From Zarea fungicola (taxonomy: Eukaryota; Ascomycota; Sordariomycetes; Hypocreales; Cordycipitaceae), in the NCBI GenBank assembly GCA_900169235.1, contig FWCC01000054.1, positions 62,001-126,000 of the forward strand: 64,000 nucleotides of DNA. Direction: 5' to 3'. A program made the translations under genes and the position numbers. Positions 44,145-56,457 of this stretch are shown here, one piece after another (within the stretch, counting starts at the first letter, position 1; every line of letters starts with the position of its first letter). A model generated the notes under the pieces. That model ran no database searches and was not told the origin of the DNA. It worked only from the letters and a program-made list of their open reading frames with translations.

Positions 44145-47029
44145 AGAATATGGCTGGGTGGGCCACGAAACTACGAAGAAAAGGGACCAAAAAAATTACA
44201 AATGGGGGCAGCATAGATTACTTCCCCCCTTTCGTTACGACGACAAAGGTAAAGGAGGGACAAAACCGGGAGCATACGAATCAAAAGCTTGTCGGGCATG
44301 TTGGCAAACGACGGCAGAATTTGGGGACCTACAACAATCATGGACGTCCTATCTGGGGTGTTTATTCCTTTTTTATTTGCAGAAAGCTTTCTTGGGATTT
44401 TGGACGGGTTGTTTTTATTTATGTTTGTTTTGACGAAAGTTTTCTTACATACACTCTGGCTTTTTTTTTGTTTCACTTCGGAAACTGCGAAAGACAAAGA
44501 AGCACATCGGATTTCGGTTTTTGCCATAGAAGCGAGATGATGGATATAGAGCAAAGTAGGTCACTGAATGACGCAAATTTGTTAAAAGTCAAGCAACTTG
44601 ATTGGATTCTGCACGGGGAGATGATGTACTGGTTATATAGGTTGTTAGCGGACCAGCTTTATTAGGATGGCATCGTTTATCGTTGTGCCTTTCCAACTTG
44701 TGGCGACTTCCCATCGCTGCCCCAGTAGTTATTTATGTTGCTCTGTTGATTCCTTGCAGAGCTGCAATGGCAAAGGACCTTCTGTTGCTTGAATTGTAAA
44801 TCCTGTTTGGGACAAGGTCTATTGCTTCACGACTGGCCAGTGGAAGCCTAGTGCAGCATTCAGAGAAGCCCCATAAACTCCTGCAACAGGTTACTCCCAA
44901 ATATTGTTTTCTATTCGACCTTACTGCGATGCACTTGCTTTTCATCGTCTCGACGCCTTGAAAGTTCAAATTTTTCATAAGAGAGTCTCTGAAGGCACTG
45001 TATGAGCTAGTTGTACGACAACGCGTTCATCAAGTCGTGGTCATTCACAGAAGCTGGTTTTCCTGCTACATATACATCTCCAGGTCAGTGCAGGACTTGG
45101 CTCAAACTTCATATAGAGTATGTGTTCGCTATACGTTGACACTCAGTTTCATTCTTTTGCCAGAGGCAGAGCCGAGTTTGCCGGATGCCGGGGCGTATAA
45201 CTGGAGCTGCTGATCAGCCTGCCGAAGACGGACACGGGTCTTCCTGCGGTCTACCAAGTGACGCAGGCTGACATGAAGACGCCCCATCTCGTTTGCGAAT
45301 GAAGGCGTTGTGGGGTTAGTCGTCTGTAAAACAAGCTAGCTGAAGCCACACGCGCCCACCTGCAGTTAGTCGGAAAAAGCGGCAGATCTCATTCCTCCTT
45401 GCTGTATTGCCCATTAATAACTACAAATTTATAGAACTTACTGGCGTTCTTTCTTTGCGGAAAATAGCACAAGCCACATTATGTACATGAAAGTGGGAGG
45501 GCGGCAAGGTGGGATTCAATTACATAAAAGGACGAATCCTTTCTGCTTTGGAAAGTGAGGGGTAAGTATTGATTTTTTGGGTTAGACGTGAATTGGCAAT
45601 TTAAATTGACAGCTGGTCAAAGTGGCCAGGCACTTTGAAAATGGAAAATGGTGTCTGTGTGCAATGTCGTGTTACCCCAGCCGTTTGTAGCAATTTTTGC
45701 TTTTATTTTGGCATGATTGAGTGGTGAGATTTCCCAAGGTTGACGATCGTCCCGCAGAGATTTTCTTGGTGTATATCGTTGCCAGGTTGTAGAATCGGCT
45801 GGCTTCGGGTTTAGCCCTGTAAATTAGACTGTGGCCGCTGAAAAAATCTCTGGGGAAAATCTTTCTTCATTTCTTCATTTCTTGTCTTGGGATTGGAGGA
45901 ATGGTTTACTGGTGCGGTCCTGGGGGGGTGGTTTGCCTTATTAGTGTCGTGGGTAAGGCATTGTTCGGCGTCGGCGGCTGCCGATGAGACCAAACATGGA
46001 GGGGGCGTGGGTTGTCTAATGCGGCATACTACGGAAAGTTGGTGGTAAAGGTAAGATTTGGAGGCCAATATTAGCCGTAGGTCCAATTGAGGAGGATTTC
46101 AAACAGCAGATGCTGAGATGATCTCGTGGAAGACAATTCCAAAGCTACCCGTACGTTCCTTTGGTTCCTCGCCTTCAGAATGGACGTTCGTGGGTGGCAT
46201 TTTGTCCTGGTGTGTCAGTGTTCGGAACAAGCTGGAAGGGAGTGCTGGAAAAGGCATCGTGAAAGTCGGATGACCTGGGCGTCAGATGGCAGACAAAAAA
46301 AAACCCCCAAGAGAGCGAGCGCGGTCTGGGGCGAAAAAAGTGGGAGTACCTAGCAACCGGTGGTCTGGTGACCAACTCTTTTTTCCTTCTTTTTGACTTG
46401 TACGGCTGAAGGGGTCCTTACTTCGGTTGTACACAGTGCGACTGCAAAGTAGGCAGGTAGCATGAAAACAGAACTGACGCCATGAATTACGTTGTTGAGC
46501 TGCTTTTTGTCACAATTGTGTCCTGCAGGCGGCAACTTTAAGTTAGATGCCAACTAGTTGCTGTGACAGGTAGGAGCTGGCTGATGCGGACTTCGATACG
46601 TACGCTAGCTAACTATCACGTCCCGTCTTTAATCGGAGACAAAGGCGCGGAGTCTGACTAATTATAACTCCTTTAAATCTCTTTGTAAAAGAAAAATACA
46701 AAGGAGAATACGCAGCCCAGGTCAATGGGTTCCTCTCTCTCTCTTCCCTCATGTTCTGGGCTTTGCCGAATTTCGGGCGCAGACGCCTGGGATCTCCGGT
46801 AGGGTAAAAACAGGCCCATTACAAATATCAGGCTCTTGTGATGCACCAGCTATTGGCCACCATGACCTGTAGTGTCTAGTATTGTCGGTGTTAACTGACC
46901 AGTCCGAGAGTCTTGATGTCATTCATCACAATGCCACAGACAAGGAGAAAGATGCAGAATAAATAATAACACTGCCTTATCCTTGCTTTAATTAATTAGA
47001 TAGTAACACAACATCAACAAGCGAGTATC
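44145..47029. other. Gene-poor region
   Basis: About 2.9 kb without a recognisable gene. It includes the RLP24 3' region, a GC-richer island at about 45130-45350 (listed separately) and AT-rich spacer. I see no transposon ends or terminal repeats. Confidence 0.5.
45129..45287 (-). other. Small candidate reading frame, possible last exon of an unrecognised gene
   Basis: A 52-codon minus-strand frame (MGRLHVSLRHLVDRRKTR at the start, KRMKLSVNV at the end) that is basic and more GC-rich than its surroundings. Upstream on the same strand, TTTTACAG near 45325 and GTAAGT near 45439 could form an intron. The joined frame has no ATG. It could equally be a gene remnant. Confidence 0.2.
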
Positions 47030-47916
47030 ATGGCTGAGATATCCGTGGTCTTGAAACGTCTTCATCGCTGGTGCTAATACCAGCATTGGCTACGAGACTG
47101 TCCGAGCACTCATAGGCCTGAACGAACGTGCATATCACATATATCTGGGTAGCCGCTCACTGGAAACAGGAGCCAAAGCTGCTTCTGCCCTCAAGGAAGA
47201 GTTTCCTACTACACCGAGCATCATTGACCTGATTCAGATTGATGCATCGAGCGATGATTCTATCAATGCTGCGTTTGAGACAATCAAGTCCCAAACGGAC
47301 TACATTGATGTGCTTGTCAACAACGCAGGCAAGTTGTTCTACCATTTCATAGAAAAGAATTCTTACAATAGTCACTAACATTTAAAAATCACTCTAGGTC
47401 ACTCTCTAGACAACAGGATCCACGCTGGTGAATACACCATGCGAGAGGCGTGGAATGAAATGTTCAATGTCAACGTGACTGGTGCCCAGATCCTCACATA
47501 CGTTTGTGCCCCTGCTGTTGGCCGCCAAGAGCAAGGATGCCCGGCTGCTCTTCCTGACCAGTGGCCTCGCCCAGCTCGAGACCATGCAGCGGTCCTACTA
47601 CCCCGGTCCGCCGCCGCGGGCCGGCTGGCCTAAAGGGAGCCACAGCCTCAGCCCCGACGGCTACCAGTCCAGCAAGACCGGGCTCAATATGATGATGCTT
47701 ACTGGCATTGGGCCCTCAAGGAGGATGGTGTAACAGTCTGGAGCATCTCCCCAGGCTTTCTGGCAACAAAGTTGAGCAGCAACAGCGAGGCCCTGCGGAG
47801 GGTGGGAGCGGGGCATCCCTCAATTGGGGGGATTTTGATCAAGAAGGTGATTGAAGGGGAGAGGGATGAGGATGTAGGCAAAGTTGTGTCGGGCCAGGGT
47901 GTTCAATCATTTTAGC
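47030..47916 (+). pseudogene. Short-chain dehydrogenase/reductase pseudogene
   Basis: An SDR of the classical Rossmann type can be read end to end but only with frame changes. The ATG at 47030 starts MAEISVVL, then the frame shifts at about 47053 to NVFIAGANTSIGYETVRAL (the cofactor loop). DVLVNNAG is followed by an intron with a GC donor (GCAAGT at 47329, CTAAC, TAG at 47397). After NVNVTGAQILT the frame shifts at about 47500 to FVPLLLAAKSKDARLLFLTS and YQSSKTGLNMMM, which carries the catalytic Tyr-x3-Lys. It then shifts back at about 47697 to YWHWALKEDGVTVWSISPGF and stops at 47916. Three indels in 0.9 kb suggest decay; assembly error is the alternative. Confidence 0.8.
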
Positions 47917-50476
47917 TCTTCTTTGCAAAGAACCAGTATTGAACCAGAGAATACAGCGTATCGTAGCCATGTCGGTTGCGAGGAATTGGCTGCACGTTGA
48001 TGCAAGTGTGCCTGGTGCAGATGATTTATTAATGCTTGCGGCAAGGGGGGCGTGGCAGATTTGGCGTGGCAGATTTGGTGGTGTGGGCGGTCTCGTGCTG
48101 AAATTTTGACTTTGGGGGAAATGCTGGGGTAAACGGCTACCAGCAGATGAGATTGAGAGTTACTAAGCGCAAAACTGGGAAAATGAAATGATTAAATTAA
48201 GTATAGGAAACCAAAAAGTAAGCCACGTCTGGGGAAGTTGGAGGAGCACGGTCTTCATTCAACCGAAACAAAAGTACAACCAACTACTTAGCTGGGGCAA
48301 GAAGGCGCACGGCTTGGTGGTTGAATCATGTAAGACAAGTAATAGTATGCCAAGGCAAGATGACAGAGATTGAGAGGACAAGAATGCTAATGATCCATGG
48401 CGCACGTTGAGACGGGAGGAAACATCGGTCAGGGACCTCTTTGGTGTGTAATGAAACTTGTCCAAGTTTCTATTGCACACCGTAATGTTGGAATGCCACC
48501 ACTATTACGCGAGTCTTGGCAGTGGGTAGCCCTACATGGAGTTCAGGAGCTGGGTTAATAAAGGTAGATTGGTTGGGGTTGGCCAAGCCAAGCTCAACTA
48601 CTCACGAATATTGGGTTAGTTGTTCGTTATGGAGTAGTTATCCCTAACTCTTTGCGCAGTACATAGCTGTTCTAATTTATAAAGGACTCCCCAGTGGGCG
48701 GTGGGTGGGTGCTGGTCTAGAATAGGAAAGTTGCTAGAAGAAAGTAAAATCCCGGGGTAAGACGGATTGGGCACCATTGTCCGCCGCCTCATCAACAAGA
48801 TGACGAACGCCATCTTTTTCTTATTTCTCCTGTACGGAGTACGAGGCTTCCGACAAATCGGGAGCTGCTCACATGACGGACGGGGTTGTATGTTAGTGCT
48901 GCGCCTGACTGTCCAAGCTCGGCCGGGCGAGACAGGTAGGCATTGGGGGGGTTTACATAGGTCTCACTTTCTGTCTAAGCTTATTGTTATTACGTGGAAA
49001 TCCTTTGCTGGACCAACATTGCAAAAATGTTGGAGTGGCCCTGGCAGATGTCGCAGCGAGTTGGTTACTCGTTTTCCGTAGCTGGCGGCGCGGATACTAC
49101 CGTATTTACGCAGGGGTCCTATAAAAGAAGACAATCAGTGGGCTTTCCAGGGCAGAGAGAAAGAGGGCCACAGAGGATTGTTCCACTCGCCTCGCTTAGA
49201 ATGGATTGGCCTTGGAGTAATGGCATAAGATAAAAAGAAAAGGCACAAATAAAAATTAAATTTGGTGTATTAAAGAATTTATCAACCAGATTGAAAAAAC
49301 CTCCTTCTCTTCCTTCCTCGTAGCTCGCGGTGGCGGCATTGGTAGTAGTGGGCGCAAAACGCTGTATATAGATGTACCCCATAAAAAATACAGAATGTTC
49401 CAGGGACCAGTTTTGATGGGTTCTTTGCACTCCACTCCAGACTGTCGGAAGAAGCGCTTTAGCCACTGAAGTCGGTACATGACCCAGGAAAGGGCCACCA
49501 AAGGCCGCTAAAAGGCCACTAAAGGGAAGCCCACTGACAAACTGACAGTATGGTGCATTGCGCGCAACAACCCGGGAATGGTCTCCACTTGACTGGCGCA
49601 GGCACGCACCACCTGACCTCGTTTGTTTTCAGAAAAAAAAAAAAAAACACCACTAAAAAACCGCCCTGAAGCTTGCCTGTCTGTGGCAATTGGCTGGCCT
49701 GGCCTGGTGGTAGGGAGCTTGCCACCTCTTCGCCCGCTGCAAGGTTACGTCTCCTTCATCAGGGTGCCTGGACCTAGCAAGCCTGGGAAGGTGCCCTCCT
49801 CTACCAAACCAGACACCCACCACACATTCTGTCACACACTCCCCAAGTCCCCCCAAAGCCCTGTTTGTGACCTTTCTCCTCGGACCACGACTCATCTTTT
49901 CATAAAACCACTGCCTCCCCGTCTTTGCCGCCGAGCTTGCTCTCCTCCTCCACCACACTGGCAAAAGATTTCTTCTTTTTCTTTTTCTTCTTCTTCTTCT
50001 TCTTCTTTTCTTTCTTGCCAACGGACTGTTGCAAGATCCCCCCAAGTACTCGACCTAACCTTCTTATCTAATCTCTTACAGCGCACTCAGACACGCTGTT
50101 TGCAGGAACCTCTTTTCGCCGGTCCGCTGCATGCATAACCTTAAAAACCTTCCGGCGCTAGTCTCTAAGCCGAGACTGGCCACTGACCACCACCACCACC
50201 AACACGTACTGCGCTGCAATACACTGCAAGGCACTACAGCCACTCCTCCACCACCACAAAAGTAACAAGCCACCACATCAAACCACACGACGCTTGTCTG
50301 TCCGCCGCGAACTCTGCCCTCAACGTTTCCCTCCGCACAACAATCGTTGTCGCTAGACAAAGTCGTCGCACAAAGAGACTTATCTGAAAAAGACCTGCGA
50401 GTCTTGCAACTGCAAAAAACCTACATCTCCCGAGCCGTGGACGACCACCCCTCCACCAAACCCCACCATCACTTAC
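47917..50476. other. Gene-poor region and leader of the LRR/F-box-like gene
   Basis: No family-like frame in about 2.5 kb. The last 500 bases look like a promoter and long leader, with a CT-rich tract of TTC repeats at about 49970-50020 and many short CACCAC runs at about 50180-50270. Confidence 0.5.
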
Positions 50477-52300
50477 ATGGCCGTGCCGACTGGGGCCGGA
50501 CGCCGCAAGGTGTTCGACTTCGACACTGCCGTGATGAAAGGTAGCAGCATGGCTCGCGCAATGTCTCCTAGTGCCTCCGAGGCCACTTCACGCTCCTCTT
50601 TTTCTTCCGTACGCGAAAACGACGATGGTCTGGCCCAGACCTTTACCCGCTCCAAGATTTCCTCCTACATTGAGACGCCCGAAGATGTCTTCGACGAGTC
50701 CCCTACCAACGAGCTGCCTCCTCAGCCTACCTTCCAGCCGCCCGTAACACAGCCAAATAGCAAGCTTCATGGCTTCTTCTACCCGGCCGAAGGATTCAGG
50801 GGCTGGAGGGAGATTCCAATCAACGGCAAGGTCGCCAGTCGCAGCTACGAAGACTTGCATAAGCTGCACATGACCTGGGACAAGCCTGCCCCTCCGGTCA
50901 AGAAACCGTCTAATGACATTTATCCCACATCCGCCGCTCCTCTCGAGAGACTGCCCAGCGAGGTCTTGGGCGCCATTATCGATCTTCTTGTCGTCGAGAT
51001 TCCTCCCAACGGCCTCACCACCCGCAACACCGATCTCATGGCGCTGCTTCGCACTTCCCGCGCCATTCACGCTGCTACCCTCACCACTCTCTACCGCCAC
51101 ATTACCATCCCCCACTCTAGAATCTTCCGCAAATTCCTCACCACCATCACCGACTATCCTGTACTGGCCACCATTGTCCGCCGTCTCGATTTTAGCCACT
51201 TCAACCCTTCCATCATGTTCTCGACGGCAGCCGAGCGTCTCCAGGCCCAAAACCTGACCAGCGAGACTCTCTTCCACTGCCTCGCCTTGACTCCCTACCT
51301 TCAGGAATTTCTCGCCCAAGAGTATATTGACGATGACCTCGGCCCGGATGTGCTGCGCAAGCTCTTCTTCGATATGCCCCTGCTGAGTGCCATGGACTTT
51401 TGTGGCTGCACTTCTCCTGCATTCAAAAACTCCTTCATGTCTATTCTTGACGGCCCTTGGCCAGAGACACTTACACTCACCAAGCTCTCTTTCCACAAAT
51501 GCCTGAGCCTGCCCTCTTCTGTTTTTGAGACTGTTCTGCCACGACTCCCCAACATTACCCATCTCGATCTTGCCGGAACCCGTGTCACTAACAGGGCGCT
51601 TCTCTCTATTCCCGAAACCGCCCGACTGACGCATCTGAATCTTGCTAAGTGCAAGGAGCTGTCTGCAGACGTTGTAATCAAGTTCGTCACCTCTCACCCC
51701 GCCACCAGGAATCTCGTCTTCCTGAGTCTGGGCACAGACCCCAGCACCCACTTGCTGCTGGGCAAAGAGGATCTCGACGCTCTCCTACCAAAATTACCCA
51801 GCACTCTCAGGTCGCTGAACCTGCGAGGCAGCAGAATGGACTCTTCCCATGTTGATGAGCTAAGCAGACTGTCGCATACCTTGGAGGAGCTTGCCGTCGG
51901 TCGAGGCTTGGCTATGAGTGATATCCACCGACTCTTCTTCCGCGACCAGCAGTGGCAGTCCCACAATCTCAGGTACCTTGATATTTGCGATGTCGATACA
52001 ATCATCGGCAGCGCCAGCACTTTGCTCGCACCAGCCTCGCACCCTCTCAATGTTGTCGAGCTCTCGGAGCGAGCATACGAGCGGGCCGCCAAGGTGAACA
52101 AGAATTTGCAGCGAGTCGGATGGAACGCAAAGGAATTCGGTAACCGCTACTGGCTTGTGCGCCAGAATAACGATGATCACGACAATCACCACCGCACCTG
52201 GAAGATGGGCGCTGGAGGATGGGGCATGCGCAAGATCCCCACCGTCATTGCTGAAGTTGGAGGAATGTACGGTTCTTACATGTTTGGCCGACGACTATGA
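50477..52300 (+). CDS. Leucine-rich-repeat protein with F-box-like segment
   Basis: A 607-aa protein in a single exon. The first 150 residues are Ser/Pro-rich and probably unstructured. PLERLPSEVLGAIIDLLV near residue 154 resembles an F-box, followed by LLRTSRAIHAATLTTLYRHI, which is common after F-boxes in fungal proteins. From about residue 300 LRR-like units appear (LTLTKLSFHKCLSLPSSVF, NITHLDLAGTRVTNRALLSI, RLTHLNLAKCKELSADVV, TLRSLNLRGSRMDSSHVD). If it is an F-box protein, it would be an SCF ligase receptor, but the F-box match is weak. The C-terminus is Gly/Met/Tyr-rich. GC-rich codon use indicates a real, well-kept gene. Confidence 0.88.
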   Translation: MAVPTGAGRRKVFDFDTAVMKGSSMARAMSPSASEATSRSSFSSVRENDDGLAQTFTRSKISSYIETPEDVFDESPTNELPPQPTFQPPVTQPNSKLHGFFYPAEGFRGWREIPINGKVASRSYEDLHKLHMTWDKPAPPVKKPSNDIYPTSAAPLERLPSEVLGAIIDLLVVEIPPNGLTTRNTDLMALLRTSRAIHAATLTTLYRHITIPHSRIFRKFLTTITDYPVLATIVRRLDFSHFNPSIMFSTAAERLQAQNLTSETLFHCLALTPYLQEFLAQEYIDDDLGPDVLRKLFFDMPLLSAMDFCGCTSPAFKNSFMSILDGPWPETLTLTKLSFHKCLSLPSSVFETVLPRLPNITHLDLAGTRVTNRALLSIPETARLTHLNLAKCKELSADVVIKFVTSHPATRNLVFLSLGTDPSTHLLLGKEDLDALLPKLPSTLRSLNLRGSRMDSSHVDELSRLSHTLEELAVGRGLAMSDIHRLFFRDQQWQSHNLRYLDICDVDTIIGSASTLLAPASHPLNVVELSERAYERAAKVNKNLQRVGWNAKEFGNRYWLVRQNNDDHDNHHRTWKMGAGGWGMRKIPTVIAEVGGMYGSYMFGRRL

Positions 52301-53078
52301 ACATTGTTTTTATTAGCGATTTCTTTTTTTGGCATTAACGACTCGCATGCCCCGATGTGGAAAAATATTATGATGAAAAGAGGAAATACCAAAAGTGACA
52401 TACACATGTCAGGTAAAACAAAAGCGAAATGAAGAAAAAAAAAACCGATGCCATCACTTCTCATTTACAAAAACATTAAAGGCGTTATTTTTTTTTGGGC
52501 TTATCAATCGGTTAATTCTTTGAGGAACCATTTCGTATCGCAAGTTGCATGGAGGAAGCGGACCAACAAGGCCATCTCGGATCATCAGCCACGGCGTCGA
52601 TATGTTTCAGTTGCATCATTTGGCCACTGCATTTAACGGATACCCTTGAAATTGAGAATTACGGTTTCGCTGTGGATACGAGGGTTGTTATTCTGATGGT
52701 AAAATTGTATTATTTTGTTGCTGGGAATCGTCTTAGTAAAATTACATCTCCACAGTAGCCTTTTCTCCAGTTGTGCTCAATTGAGTGAACATGTTGTAAA
52801 CCTTTATACATTTAATAACTCGAAAGTGACACATGACTAAAACCCACGACAGAAAGTACATTCAGAACTCCAAGTACTGGAACAGATAGTTAATGGCAAT
52901 TTCTAGCAGCCAGGTGTGACGTCTGATGCGTCACGTGACCCATATGGAGTCGCCTGGCGCCTCCCTCCAATATGCAACGCTACGTAACAGCTAGGCATCC
53001 CTCGTAGATTACCTTCACAGCTATTCAACATCACCACGATCTGGAAAAGAGCATCTGGCGATCGGACGTTGCTTCGCC
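52301..53078. other. Intergenic, no gene seen
   Basis: LRR gene 3' region and V-ATPase promoter. It holds GTGACGTCTGATGCGTCACGTGAC at about 52916-52940, which contains a palindromic CACGTGAC E-box-like site and a TGACGT half site. Confidence 0.55.
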
Positions 53079-55975
53079 ATGGCTCCTCAACAGGACACAC
53101 CCTTCCGCTCTGCGACAATGAGCATGGTGCAGCTCTATGTCTCCAACGAAATTGGCCGTGAGGTTGTTACTGCACTGGGAGAGCTCGGCCTCTGCCAGTT
53201 TCGAGACGTAAGAACCCGTGCCCGTCATCAGCCGAACCGTCACCAGGCTGGTTCAACACATGTCATCCGTACAGAAATCGCTAATCAAGCCGTCATACAG
53301 CTCAATGAAGAAGTTAGCGCCTTTCAACGTACCTATACCCAGGAAATTCGACGCCTCGATAACGTGGAGCGACAACTGCGTACGTTTGAAGCTTTGCACC
53401 TCACTCAGAGTACCCCAGACGGGAACCCACCACCTACTAACATGCGAACTACAATGCAGGATACTTCAATGCTCAAATGGAAAAGACGGGAATCGCCCTC
53501 CGAAAGTTGGATCTCGATGCCGAGAGCCTCGCCTCCCCGTCAACCACCGAGATTGACGAGCTAGCTGAGCGCAGCGAGAAGCTCGAGCAGCGCGTGTCGG
53601 CCCTCAATGACAGCTACGAGACGCTCAAGAAGCGCGAGGGCGATCTTACTGAATGGCGCTGGGTTTTGCGCGAGGCTGGTAGCTTCTTTGACCGCGCCCA
53701 CGGCAACGTGGAGGAGATTCGCGCCTCGATGGACAGCCAAGACGATGCCCCGCTGCTGGCCGACGTAGAGCAGCACCGCGCCGCCCCTGAGGTTGAGCGT
53801 TCCTTTAGCGGCATGAATATTGGCTTTGTTGCTGGTGTCATCTCCCGCGACCGAGTCGGTGCCTTTGAGCGCATTCTCTGGCGCACCCTCCGCGGCAACC
53901 TCTACATGAATCAGTCTGAGATTCCCGAGCCACTCATCAACCCGGCCAACAATGAGCCCGTCCAGAAAAACGTCTTTGTCATCTTTGCCCACGGAAAGGA
54001 GATTCTTGCCAAGATCCGCAAGATTTCCGAGTCCATGGGTGCAGAGGTGTATAGCGTTGACGAGAACAGCGACTTGCGCCGGGACCAGATCCACGAGGTT
54101 AACAGCAGGCTACAGGACGTGCAGAACGTGCTCCAGAACACACAGGCCACTCTACAGGCTGAACTCAACCAGATTTCTCAATCTTTGTCCGCCTGGATGG
54201 TTCTCATTGCCAAGGAAAAGGCCGTCTATGGCACACTCAACCTGTTCTCGTATGATAGGGCTCGCCGTACCCTGATTGCCGAAGGTTGGTGCCCAACCAA
54301 CGATCTGCCTTTAATCCGGTCGACTCTTCAGGACGTCACGAACCGCGCCGGACTGTCTGTCCCTTCCATTATCAACGAGATTCGCACCAACAAGAAACCC
54401 CCGACCTATCTCAAAACCAACAAGTTTACCGAAGGCTTTCAGACCATTGTCAACGCCTACGGCACTGCCACCTACCAGGAGGCCAATCCTGCTGTGCCAG
54501 TCATTGTTACTTTCCCTTTCCTATTTGCGGTCATGTTTGGTGATTTCGGTCACGCTGTCATCATGCTTTGTGGTGCTTGTGCCATGATTTACTGGGAGCG
54601 ATCTCTCAAGAAGGTTACCTTTGAGTTGTTCGCCATGCTTTTCTATGGGCGCTACATTGCCTTGGTCATGGCAGTCTTTTCTCTCTTCACCGGTCTCATC
54701 TACAACGATGCGTTCTCAAAGTCCATGACTTTGTTCACCAGTGCCTGGGAATACAAGGTACCAGAAGGCGGCTACACTCCGGGCGCGACCATTGAAGGCA
54801 CACTCAACGACCACGGATACCGCTACCCATTCGGCCTCGACTCCGCCTGGCACGGCACCGATAACGATCTTCTCTTCACCAACAGTTACAAAATGAAGAT
54901 GAGTATCCTACTTGGTTGGGCGCACATGACCTACTCTTTGATCTTCTCCTACATCAACGCCAGGCACTTCCGCAAGCCCATTGATATTTGGGGCAACTTC
55001 CTTCCTGGCATGATTTTCTTCCAGTCTATTTTCGGTTATCTCATTATTTGCATCGTATACAAGTGGTCTGTGGATTGGAATGCTATTGGACAGCCTGCGC
55101 CGGGTCTGCTCAACATGTTGATTTACATGTTCCTCCAGCCCGGCACTCTGGCCGGTGGTGAGCGCCTGTACCGCGGACAAGAGTACGTCCAGGTTGGCCT
55201 GCTGCTTCTGGCCTTTTCCCAGGTGCCCATCCTGCTTTTCCTCAAGCCGTTCTATCTCCGCTGGGAGCACAACCAGGCTCGTGCCAAGGGATACCGCGGT
55301 CTTGGCGAGACGTCCCGAGTTAGCGCCCTTGATGACGAAGACGAAGGTCAGGGCCTAATTAACGGAGGTGGCCACGGACATAGCATTGACGAGGGCGAGG
55401 GCGTTGCCATGATTTCCCAAGGTATCGACGACGAGCATGAGGAGTTTGAATTTGGCGAGGTCATGATTCACCAAGTCATTCACACAATCGGTACGTTAAA
55501 TTATTTGTCATTTGGAGTTGACTGGACGGGTTACTAACCTACTTTGATTCCAGAATTCTGCCTCAACTGTGTTTCTCATACAGCTTCGTACCTTCGTCTC
55601 TGGGCTCTTTCCCTTGCCCATCAACAGCTCAGTGTTGTTTTGTGGAACATGACGATTGGTCTCGCGCTACCCATGACTGGTGTCATTGGCGTCATTGCCA
55701 TTGTTGTCGGTTTCTACCTTTGGTTCTTCCTTAGTAAGCTTTCCAGCCTCTTTATTCCATCATCCCTGTTTGTAAAAATATCGTAATCTAACCGTCTTTT
55801 AGCCATTGCCATTCTCGTTTGCATGGAGGGCACCAGTGCTATGCTGCACTCACTGCGTCTAGCCTGGGTCGAGTCGTTTTCCAAGTTTGCCGAGTTTGGT
55901 GGCTGGCCGTTTGCGCCATTTTCGTTCTCGACATTGTTGGAAGAGTCGGAAGAACTAAAGGCTTATCTGGGATGA
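53079..55975 (+). CDS. vph1: V-type proton ATPase subunit a
   Basis: The membrane a subunit of the Vo sector, which forms the proton half-channels in vacuolar or Golgi membranes. Exons are 53079-53207, 53301-53379, 53460-55490, 55554-55733 and 55803-55975, giving 863 aa. The cytosolic N-terminal half contains [19 protein letters not shown] and [20 protein letters not shown]. Membrane segments begin with [20 protein letters not shown]; exon 4 carries [20 protein letters not shown], whose Arg (residue 761 here) matches the essential Arg735 of yeast Vph1. It ends [18 protein letters not shown]. Fungi may have one or two a subunits (Vph1, Stv1); filamentous species mostly have one, called vph-1. 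Confidence 0.95.
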
Positions 55976-56457
55976 TTAATGGGTAGAGGCTTGCATGTTT
56001 TGTTGTAGTCTAGTTTCTCTTTTTTACTTTGTTATAAAACCCGTTTCTTTTTTTGTACCCTGTTATGTGCCGTTTTACATGATACTGCTGTACGCTTAGA
56101 AACCTAGTGTAGGTTTTAGACCTGTTAGTACAAATATTACATCAATGTATACACATGGTTCTCATCGTAGTCACCATTCGACTTGATAACGTTCTTTCCC
56201 TGTTATGCTCTTGGCAAAGCTGTAACTTGTAGCACTTGTAGCTTCTCAATTGTTATTGTCATTTGCTATATGGTAGTATATAGACTGTACTCTCTTTTTG
56301 CCCAACGTCACGCAGAAAGATGCCTGTGTTTTTATTTTTCCCATCCCCATACAAGGGTTCTTGTTGTACGTGGAACTGCAGCTGTTCATCTTCGACCTTT
56401 CCTTCTTGCGTTAAAACTACATTTTCTGTCTTTCCGTTTTTGCCAGCTTCTCCTCTT
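55976..56457. other. Intergenic, convergent 3' ends
   Basis: Between V-ATPase a and YSH1 stop codons; T-rich with likely polyadenylation regions on both strands. No gene. Confidence 0.6.

Noticed and set aside
43655..44665. 336-codon plus-strand frame overlapping RLP24
   Set aside because: It is a shadow of the GC-rich RLP24 exon in another frame, and the rest reads into AT-rich 3' sequence without motifs.
44145..47029. Possible transposon in the gene-poor stretch
   Set aside because: I found no terminal repeats, reverse transcriptase or transposase motifs on either strand.
50588..51751. 387-codon antisense frame opposite the LRR gene
   Set aside because: The plus strand has clear LRRs. 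The antisense frame is a by-product of GC-rich codon use.
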